Assembly: GCF_036416795.1 (NCBI RefSeq)
Contig: NZ_CP143867.1
Span: 1,426,001-1,490,000, forward strand
Direction: 5' to 3'
Source of the DNA: Bacteroides sp. MSB163
GTDB lineage: Bacteria > Bacteroidota > Bacteroidia > Bacteroidales > Bacteroidaceae
DNA length: 64,000 nucleotides
The notes beneath the pieces were generated by a model. The model saw only the letters and a program-made list of their open reading frames with translations, did no database searches and was not told the origin of the DNA. A program made the translations under genes and the position numbers. How positions within the stretch are numbered: the first letter of the stretch is position 1; every line of letters starts with the position of its first letter. Below, piece after piece: positions 57,811-64,000 of the stretch.

Positions 57811-59740
57811 CTTTATATTCAAATATACGTTCATCCTTTCCACGGGTGTGATCTTTCAAATAGAGTAACGCACCTTCAGGAACTTTATAAAGCAAAGAAT
57901 CGGAATGAGGACGTACCCTGCCTGCTGATGTCCACTCACCGTTATTATAATAGAAAAGTTCATACTCGTCGTCCGTACGAATAAAATTATCACGGTTGCG
58001 GGGAGTGAATACAATCTTTTCAATACGCCGGGGAGCACCCAAATCAAGCCCCGACCATCCACCCGTAGGCCGGGTATAATCAAAGGAGGTATAAGGATCT
58101 CCGTCGAACACGTTTGTGTACTCATGGGAACCGTCCAATCCGTTACCCCCCGGTGTACCGATAATTTTTCCTTTCAAGGGGATACTATCGGCAGCAGATG
58201 CATAGAAAGCAACCTCCGAAATATTACAATAGCTGTCTTTAGGGCCATAATAGCGAACATAACGGTAAGATCGGGCACTATTTACCCGTGCAACATTCCA
58301 AAGCCGCTCGGGGAATTCCTTGATGATAAACAGTGTATCTTTCCTGTTGAAATGAGAGTCATTGCTACCTTCAAACACACCATCTACCATTCGCCGGACA
58401 AAAGGTTCAAAGTAAAGTTCATATTTATGGAGCAGCGTAACTTCGACCTCCCTACCGCCCGAAGGGAAAAACCGTACTTCACCGCTTTCCCTATCAAGCA
58501 AGAAAGGATCGCTTTGCGGGCATATACTGCCGTTTTCATAAGTTCCCAAACGGAAGACAACCTGCCCCTCCACATTTTCAAAGACAGCGCCCAGACGCTT
58601 GTCGTAAAGACACCACCCGATGGGAGCCCAGTCCATAAAGCTGGCGGAACAGAGATAGACCGGTTCACCCTTCTTTAAAGGGCTGTAGAAGTTTTCGGGG
58701 CCAATCGTTAATGTACGGTTCTTGCTCCCCGCATATATAGCAGTAACGTCACGAAAACAGGGATAACGGAAAGTGGGATGTCTTTCTTCCGCATTCTTTC
58801 CCATAATCCTGATCATTTCCCGATTAATGCTGAACGTACGGCGATAGACTTTTCCTTTAGGATCCCAATAACTATCCGGAGTATTCAATTCCGAAGTAGG
58901 ATCCAATATGGAACATCGATAAGAGTTACCATCTTTATCAAAAGCGGCATTCCAATAATGAGGAACATTCCCATTGCCTCTCATCAACATAATCTCCTCG
59001 CTGCAGGGTAGACCTAATGCCCTGAAGACATACAGTTGGAGATCGGTAAAGTTTACACAGCTGCCCGAACGCCAATCCACAACTTTAGGTCCGTAATGAG
59101 GGCCAAATGAAAAAAGTTCGGTAAAATAGACCGGAGCCTTATGTAAGGTATCCATCAGTATTTGAGAAACGTACTTCGGATCTTCGGCTTCCGGAAGTCC
59201 TTGAATGCTGTCCAGCAATGGGTTATATTTATTATAGATTCTTTCACGCCAAGGTTCCAGCCTTTCATCGCCCACACGGTAAGGAAGGATAAACTCACAG
59301 AAATCGTCAAAAGAGACATTTTTCCCCCAAGGCTGTTCACGCCATACCTTAAAAGCCCATTCTATATTCTCAATCAGATAGGCCGGATCAATATAGATAT
59401 CGCTCTTCGCTTCCAGTCTATCCAAATGAAAAGGGCCGCAAGCACGTTTAATGGAGTCCAACACTTTATCCGGATACATGGTACCTTTGCCGTGAAGTTC
59501 AAAAAGCTTCAGGTAATCATCTAGAGCTTCACCTTCATAGCTATAGTGAAAAGGCAGATTTTCGATAAGAAAAACGGCAGCTCTATGCTTCAAGGAGTCA
59601 TCTTGGTATTTGTCAAGAACAACCTGCAACTTGGGATTGGCTGATAAAATATCTTCTAAGGAAGGACCAACCGTATTTTTAGTACAAGAAGCCAATATCA
59701 AAAAAATACAGACTATTAGTAGGATACCATGTTTCTTCAT
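57788..59740 (-). CDS. Transglutaminase-like lipoprotein with F5/8-type C-terminal domain
   Basis: A 650-residue lipoprotein, SPII site ILASC at about 19. Transglutaminase-like core at about 130-270: VVDWRSGSCVNFTDLQLYVF with the likely nucleophilic Cys, PHYWNAAFDKDG with the likely His, and a following Asp (SILDPTSE). Beta domains come next, and a discoidin/F5-8 type region near the C terminus (YVRYYGPKDSYCNISEVAFY, NVFDGDPYTSFDYTRPTGGW). Could cross-link, cleave or bind surface proteins or glycans; the enzyme class is not settled. Translationally overlaps the signal peptidase gene. Confidence 0.75.
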   Translation of the reverse strand: MKKHGILLIVCIFLILASCTKNTVGPSLEDILSANPKLQVVLDKYQDDSLKHRAAVFLIENLPFHYSYEGEALDDYLKLFELHGKGTMYPDKVLDSIKRACGPFHLDRLEAKSDIYIDPAYLIENIEWAFKVWREQPWGKNVSFDDFCEFILPYRVGDERLEPWRERIYNKYNPLLDSIQGLPEAEDPKYVSQILMDTLHKAPVYFTELFSFGPHYGPKVVDWRSGSCVNFTDLQLYVFRALGLPCSEEIMLMRGNGNVPHYWNAAFDKDGNSYRCSILDPTSELNTPDSYWDPKGKVYRRTFSINREMIRIMGKNAEERHPTFRYPCFRDVTAIYAGSKNRTLTIGPENFYSPLKKGEPVYLCSASFMDWAPIGWCLYDKRLGAVFENVEGQVVFRLGTYENGSICPQSDPFLLDRESGEVRFFPSGGREVEVTLLHKYELYFEPFVRRMVDGVFEGSNDSHFNRKDTLFIIKEFPERLWNVARVNSARSYRYVRYYGPKDSYCNISEVAFYASAADSIPLKGKIIGTPGGNGLDGSHEYTNVFDGDPYTSFDYTRPTGGWSGLDLGAPRRIEKIVFTPRNRDNFIRTDDEYELFYYNNGEWTSAGRVRPHSDSLLYKVPEGALLYLKDHTRGKDERIFEYKDGKQQFW

Positions 59741-59761
59741 AAGTATTTCATTTATGTTATC

Positions 59762-60634
59762 TTATTCTGCATCGCCGGTTATTCTCAAAACAACAGGAGA
59801 AGATTCCGCATTGCAATATACTGTCATAGTTTTATCAAAATGTTCGGGATGATCTGCCTTATATGTCACATTCAGTAATATAGAATTTCCCGGACGAACG
59901 GGTTCTTTGGAATAATCAACGGAAGTACAACCGCAGGAAGTGATTACATCATTAAGTACCAATGGATTAACACCTACATTCTTTAATATAAACGCAGCCT
60001 TCTGCTCTTGCTGCCAATCAAATTTACCAAGAAATATACTCTTATCTTTTATGTCAACCTCAGTTTTTGCTCTCTCGCTTTCATTGAGAACAAACGATTT
60101 CCCTTCGATGATTTTCAAATACAATTCCTTTATTTGAGGATTATGAATGGGATTACCTATAGCAACGACTCTATTCTCTTTATCCAGCAAAAATGTCTGG
60201 AATGTCATTTCTGTTGGAAAATGATTCAGTTTATTAAATGCATTATCCTTATCAATACACACCGGATAATTAAATTTATCACGCTTTAAGATAAAAGTAA
60301 TTTCTTCTGTTTTCATCGGATGAAAAAATAGAAACACCGACACTTTATCTTGAAATCTTAAATTTAGTTCCGAAATAAAAGCCTTCCAAGTAAATATTTG
60401 CAATTTACAACCAATACAACCTACAGAATCTACATAACTCACTATTTTATAAGGAGCTTTAGAAAAAGCCGTTTCAACAGTATCTTGCCCCCACAGTGTA
60501 AAAGTCAAATTATTAGGATAAAGTATTTCCTTGCCAGTCCACTCAGAAACTAAGCAAGATAATCGATTCTTCTCAGACTCAGTACACGCACATAGATACA
60601 AGATGAAAATAAAGCAGTATATAAGTTTTTGCAT
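59762..60634 (-). CDS. DUF1573 lipoprotein with thioredoxin-like N-terminal part
   Basis: A 290-residue lipoprotein. The ATG at 60634 follows the upstream stop codon by one base and gives a leader with SPII site YLCAC. About residues 55-180 resemble a redoxin (SYVDSVGCIGCKLQIFTW with a CxxC; FLLDKENRVVAIGNP). The C-terminal ~95 residues are DUF1573 (FILKNVGVNPLVLNDVITSC, CTSVDYSKEPVRPG), a domain common in Bacteroidetes exported proteins. A second possible disulfide-handling protein in the cluster besides 51551. Confidence 0.75.
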   Translation of the reverse strand: MQKLIYCFIFILYLCACTESEKNRLSCLVSEWTGKEILYPNNLTFTLWGQDTVETAFSKAPYKIVSYVDSVGCIGCKLQIFTWKAFISELNLRFQDKVSVFLFFHPMKTEEITFILKRDKFNYPVCIDKDNAFNKLNHFPTEMTFQTFLLDKENRVVAIGNPIHNPQIKELYLKIIEGKSFVLNESERAKTEVDIKDKSIFLGKFDWQQEQKAAFILKNVGVNPLVLNDVITSCGCTSVDYSKEPVRPGNSILLNVTYKADHPEHFDKTMTVYCNAESSPVVLRITGDAE

Positions 60635-60635
60635 C

Positions 60636-61745
60636 TTAATCGAAACTAAATAATACAAGCACAGGATTGTCTTCTACACTTAAATTTGTTACACACTCAT
60701 TATTTATATCATCCATGTCTACAGACATTCTTTGTATTTGTCTAATATTCATATCATTAGGCAGAAAATAAGAAATAAAATCTTCCCCTGTAGAAGCGCA
60801 AATCTCATAACCTAGAACTCCAACTTCTTGAAATGAATTTACTGAATAAACTACTTTCGTCATTTTATTCACTAAACTATATGTATGGAATGGAGTCGTA
60901 TTGAAAGTTATAAGGAGATATTTTTCTGTTTCATAACAAGCAGAGATATCCAAAGACGCAAAATCAATGTTCCTTTTTTCTTTAGGCAGTTTAGCCTGTT
61001 TCTTAACTTCATCATCTGTTGGAAAACTCGCTGATTCAAAAGAAATATATTCTCTTAAAGAATCTCCCACAATCTGATACCCTATTCTATGAAAGCGTTC
61101 GTAATAGAATGCATATTCATTACCTGTACGATAAAAATAATGATCTGCGAAACCTATAGAGTTACCTTCAATAAGTTCATTCTCTTTCAAAATTTCTATT
61201 TCTTGAGAATCCATATTCCAACGGGCTAAATTTATATCCAACGTCCCCTCTCTCGCCAAACGTGATAAATAAATATATTGCCCTTGAATAACAAAATCCA
61301 TAAACGATTCTCCAACATCTAATATTTCAAAATCATTTTCATTCCCAAAACAGTATTTGATAATATTTTTCGACTGAAAATCAGACAAATATATATTACC
61401 TTCTTTATCAACATCTATATCTGATGGATATATGTATTCACCAGGTCCCTGACCAACTTTATTAATACTTTTAATAAACCTCCCTCTTTTATTGAAAAGC
61501 AATATTTTTTTGCTTAAATTATCAAAAATATAATACACGCTATCTCGAACAATAATCTTATTGATATTTCGAATCAATGAAGCATCCGTTGTCTCTAAAG
61601 GTATATACCTTATACTTTTTATTGGTGGCAATTCAGTAGAAAGGGAATCTACATAAATAATATACTCTGCAAAAGATTGATTAACATCTTTCCTACATGA
61701 AACAAAACCAATAATCAAAATAAATAATATAATGTTTTTTCTCAT
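60636..61745 (-). CDS. 6-bladed beta-propeller lipoprotein
   Basis: A 369-residue lipoprotein with SPII site GFVSC at about 17. Opening IRYIPLETTDASLIRNINKI and blade motif KRGRFIKSINKVGQGPGEYI are the family signature; DIDVDKEGNIYLSDFQSKNI is another blade. The nearest NVEALA gene upstream is the frameshifted one at 62120. Followed directly (1 bp) by the DUF1573 gene. Confidence 0.82.
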   Translation of the reverse strand: MRKNIILFILIIGFVSCRKDVNQSFAEYIIYVDSLSTELPPIKSIRYIPLETTDASLIRNINKIIVRDSVYYIFDNLSKKILLFNKRGRFIKSINKVGQGPGEYIYPSDIDVDKEGNIYLSDFQSKNIIKYCFGNENDFEILDVGESFMDFVIQGQYIYLSRLAREGTLDINLARWNMDSQEIEILKENELIEGNSIGFADHYFYRTGNEYAFYYERFHRIGYQIVGDSLREYISFESASFPTDDEVKKQAKLPKEKRNIDFASLDISACYETEKYLLITFNTTPFHTYSLVNKMTKVVYSVNSFQEVGVLGYEICASTGEDFISYFLPNDMNIRQIQRMSVDMDDINNECVTNLSVEDNPVLVLFSFD

Positions 61746-61903
61746 AAATTATTTTTTAACTAATTATTAGAATCAAACAAAAAAAATCTTTAATTCTAAT
61801 ATAATCAACTTATCAATACTATCCTATTATTTATGCGAATCAGTAGTTGAGACAGATTCTAAACCGCTCAGTAATGAAGCAAATACTAAAGCTGTACTAT
61901 CTT

Positions 61904-62049
61904 AATTCTCCTCCTGGGAGGAAGAGTACACCAACGGGGGAAAGTGATAGGTAAAACTATAAAATGCCTATTAATCATAAGAATAAGGAATTCTTTCTCA
62001 TCTACCATTCTGCCCCACGGGTACTTCTCCTCCAACTGGAGGAGGGGAA
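61904..62049. repeat. Pair of REP-like elements in inverted orientation
   Basis: Left end CTCCTCCTGGGAGGA followed by AGAGTAC; right end, on the other strand, CTCCTCCAGTTGGAGGAG followed by AAGTAC. Each is a small hairpin by itself and the two ~50-bp elements match roughly in inverted orientation. This lies in the 374-bp gap between the propeller gene and the broken NVEALA gene, where no gene is seen. Such G/C hairpins recur in Bacteroides intergenic DNA. Confidence 0.5.
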
Positions 62050-62119
62050 TGAAGATACTCAGTATATCACTTCATTCAAAACCGAAAAAGAAGGAGTAAA
62101 TTTCAACTCTCGCTTCATA

Positions 62120-62433
62120 TTATTTAGGAGTTTTTACCGTTATATATTCTGTGTGTGGATAACAATCAACACTTCCTCCCGGCATACATGTATAATCTAT
62201 TGATGAACGTACAATTACATAAGTATCATATTCTTCTCTGCTTATGATCTTTGAATCACCAGGAATCTCTATTCCCTTTTTTCCCCATCGATTTCACGAG
62301 CATTTGCTAATGCCTCAACATTAGCCACCATGAGATCTGAAAAGGTCTCCGATTGCTGAGAAACCAAAACATTATATCCTCCACATAAGACAAATGCTAT
62401 AGCCAAAGCTATTTTTACAAAACTATCTTTCAT
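62120..62433 (-). pseudogene. NVEALA-type small exported protein, frameshifted
   Basis: From the ATG at 62433: leader VKIALAIAFVLCGGYN, then LMVANVEALANARE, an exact NVEALA motif, before a stop at 62269 (54 codons). At the G4A6 run (62277-62286) a one-base shift opens a frame to 62120 that reads GIEIPGDSKIISREEYDTY and then YTCMPGGSVDCYPHTEYITV, a proper NVEALA tail. The CMPGGSVDC block matches CMGTGTVDC of the protein at 63711. The whole gene would code for about 104 residues. One base is missing, the opposite of the other indels in the window. Confidence 0.8.
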
Positions 62434-62674
62434 ATTATTTTATAATTAGTTAATAAATTTATCTATATACAATTAGTCATAAATCCGTATTCAATAATAT
62501 ATTATAGTGTCTGGCACATAATACATTATCATCTCTCAATTAACACCTCTTAAGCAAAATCACTAAATTAGTCCTTTTATTTATACATTTAAAACACCTC
62601 CTTTCTTTAATTACTGGACAGACTATACAAAACATCCACACCTGTCCTTTTTTATTTTATTTATTATGAAATAA

Positions 62675-63727
62675 TCAATCCACCGCATATTTCACCACCG
62701 GTTCATCACTATTCACATCCGTAGCGACAATCTCACCATTTAGTTCATCTACCGATATACCGTAAACATTATGATCCAGCACATATTTCCTTATAGGTTC
62801 ACCGCTCAGACTAAATACATATATGTACCTCCCACCATCCGTCATATCACCTTTCTGCATTTTCCGCGAAATCTCTTCAAAAGTATCCCCTTGAAAAACG
62901 GCATAAATAGCAGTATCCGTCACCTGTACATCACTAAATCCCATAATTCCAGTAGGCACACCATAACCTTCTGCTATTTGAAATTCAGGTTCACCATGCA
63001 AACCGACACGAACTATATGGGTACTATCTTTCAGATTATAGATTTCAAGCACTTCTCCTAATTGAGTAACGGCAGCCAGAATCCCATTACGAGGATTATA
63101 ATCAATGAAACTGCGCCATGCCTGCGCCAATGCCGGGCGAGCATGTTTTAAAGCCTCCTCATTCGTAGTGGGAATAATCCCCATTTTATGCAATAACTTA
63201 CCCGTTCGATCCACCCAGCAAAAACGACTTTCTCCTGAATAATCAGGAATGATAAAAGTAGAGTCATCATAAATCACAAAATCCAGCCCTCGAAGTATCT
63301 CCTTATCCAAGCTCACTGCCTCTTCACGAAGTAATGAGCCATTGGATAAAGACAAACCAAACCGAGTTAATTTTGAACTATTTGCATCCAATGCCCACAA
63401 CGAACTTCCATTCCATCGGATATTTTCAACAGAAAGCATCTCCTCCGGCGAATCTCCACGCTTACCTAAAGAAGTGATATAAGAGAAGTTCGGATAGTGG
63501 AACAAATAAATAAAATGATCCATACCATGCAAATCCATTATTGCTACAGTATCCCCTTGCATCTTTATCCGGAAAGGAAAACGAAATACGGCTGTATCCA
63601 TAGGCAAAATACATGCAGTCAGATTTTCCGTTTCCGGAAAATCCGTATACGGTATTCCCTTATGCACGGGTACAGAAGTACATGCAAGAAAGGAAAACAG
63701 AAACAATATGTTAATAAGGTACTTCAA
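62675..63727 (-). CDS. BF3164-type TolB-like beta-propeller lipoprotein
   Basis: About 350 residues. No ATG is available; the TTG at 63727 gives a tight leader ending FSFLACTS with an SPII site, while the TTG at 63739 adds four residues. The motif HFIYLFHYPNFSYITSLGKR with GDSPEEM is typical of the BF3164/TolB-like 6-blade family, distinct from the GQGPGEY group in this cluster. It overlaps the end of the NVEALA gene 63711 by 17 bp, so the pair is translationally coupled, the strongest sign that they work together. Confidence 0.8.
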   Translation of the reverse strand: MKYLINILFLFSFLACTSVPVHKGIPYTDFPETENLTACILPMDTAVFRFPFRIKMQGDTVAIMDLHGMDHFIYLFHYPNFSYITSLGKRGDSPEEMLSVENIRWNGSSLWALDANSSKLTRFGLSLSNGSLLREEAVSLDKEILRGLDFVIYDDSTFIIPDYSGESRFCWVDRTGKLLHKMGIIPTTNEEALKHARPALAQAWRSFIDYNPRNGILAAVTQLGEVLEIYNLKDSTHIVRVGLHGEPEFQIAEGYGVPTGIMGFSDVQVTDTAIYAVFQGDTFEEISRKMQKGDMTDGGRYIYVFSLSGEPIRKYVLDHNVYGISVDELNGEIVATDVNSDEPVVKYAVD

Positions 63728-63944
63728 GACTATAACCAATTACGACCCGTCTTACTTTACCACCGAGAGGACAGTCTACTGTTCCTGTACCCATGCAACG
63801 AAGAGGAACTGTTTCCTCACCAGCCGCCAATGCTTCCACATTACTCAGCATTAAACCATCCATTTTCTTCTGGGATTTAAAACTCCGGAAAGAAACAACA
63901 ACCGAAGCGATAAGTAAACTCCAAATAATAACTTTACCCTTCAT
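63711..63944 (-). CDS. NVEALA-type small exported protein
   Basis: A 77-residue protein. Leader VIIWSLLIASVVVSF, then LMLSNVEALAAGEE with the exact family motif at about 33-46. The 37-residue tail has two cysteines in CMGTGTVDC, a pattern shared with the broken member at 62120. The gene overlaps the following propeller gene. Upstream DNA runs out of the window 56 bp later, so its promoter was not examined. Confidence 0.88.
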   Translation of the reverse strand: MKGKVIIWSLLIASVVVSFRSFKSQKKMDGLMLSNVEALAAGEETVPLRCMGTGTVDCPLGGKVRRVVIGYSLEVPY

Positions 63945-64000
63945 AAGAAATCAATGTTTTAGTATTAGACATCATGATTCATGTAAACTTATGAGCACAA

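Noticed and set aside
53390..63944. Lanthipeptide or other classical RiPP gene cluster
   Set aside because: No LanB/LanM, radical SAM or YcaO enzyme and no peptide-exporting ABC transporter is present; the leaders look like membrane signals rather than cytosolic recognition peptides.

Overview
The window reads as Bacteroides chromosome (phylum Bacteroidota). The evidence is three SusC/SusD-type polysaccharide utilisation loci (PULs), hybrid two-component regulators (HTCS), an ECF sigma/FecR pair, candidate promoters of the Bacteroides -7 type (TAnnTTTG), SPII lipoproteins throughout, and NVEALA-family small proteins. No rRNA, tRNA, CRISPR array or transposase was recognised.

Layout. 1-15.2 kb: PUL1, with an HTCS cut by the window edge, an oppositely oriented membrane-bound Ser/Thr kinase, then an IPT/NHL lipoprotein, SusC, SusD, a DUF1735-type surface protein and a secreted GH30. 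15.4-27.8 kb (minus strand): PUL2, an ECF sigma factor, FecR, SusC with an STN domain, SusD, GH42 and GH2; SusC and GH2 each carry a single-base frameshift. 28-29.7 kb: a DUF6078 protein, a 4 x 22-bp palindromic tandem repeat and an archaeal-type ATPase next to a 44-bp palindrome. 29.9-45.8 kb: PUL3, a frameshifted HTCS divergent from a surface glycan-binding protein, SusC, SusD, GH30, GH2 and GH30; a two-copy direct repeat upstream looks like the HTCS operator. The GH30/GH2/GH30 set suggests a beta-linked, possibly beta-1,6-galactan-like glycan, but this is inference.

45.9-49.3 kb (minus): a TPR protein with a C-terminal Suppressor-of-fused domain, a truncated TPR partner and a small LuxR-like HTH protein. 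49.4-64 kb (minus): a co-oriented cluster of NVEALA small proteins (four found, one frameshifted and shorter than 60 codons), each next to a beta-propeller lipoprotein, together with signal peptidase I (two long copies and one dead remnant), an O-antigen-ligase/TPR membrane protein (one full, one 5' fragment), a transglutaminase-like lipoprotein and two thioredoxin/DUF1573-like proteins. Near-identical blocks about 4.2 kb apart show that this cluster has undergone segmental duplication, with conserved peptidase/ligase segments flanking diverged NVEALA/propeller pairs. This is the part of the window most likely to hold an undescribed system: an export and processing pathway for small Cys-containing surface peptides with paired propeller lipoproteins.

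Caution: five genes carry one-base indels in or next to G or A runs. That could be phase variation, decay or sequencing error, and the sequence alone cannot decide.
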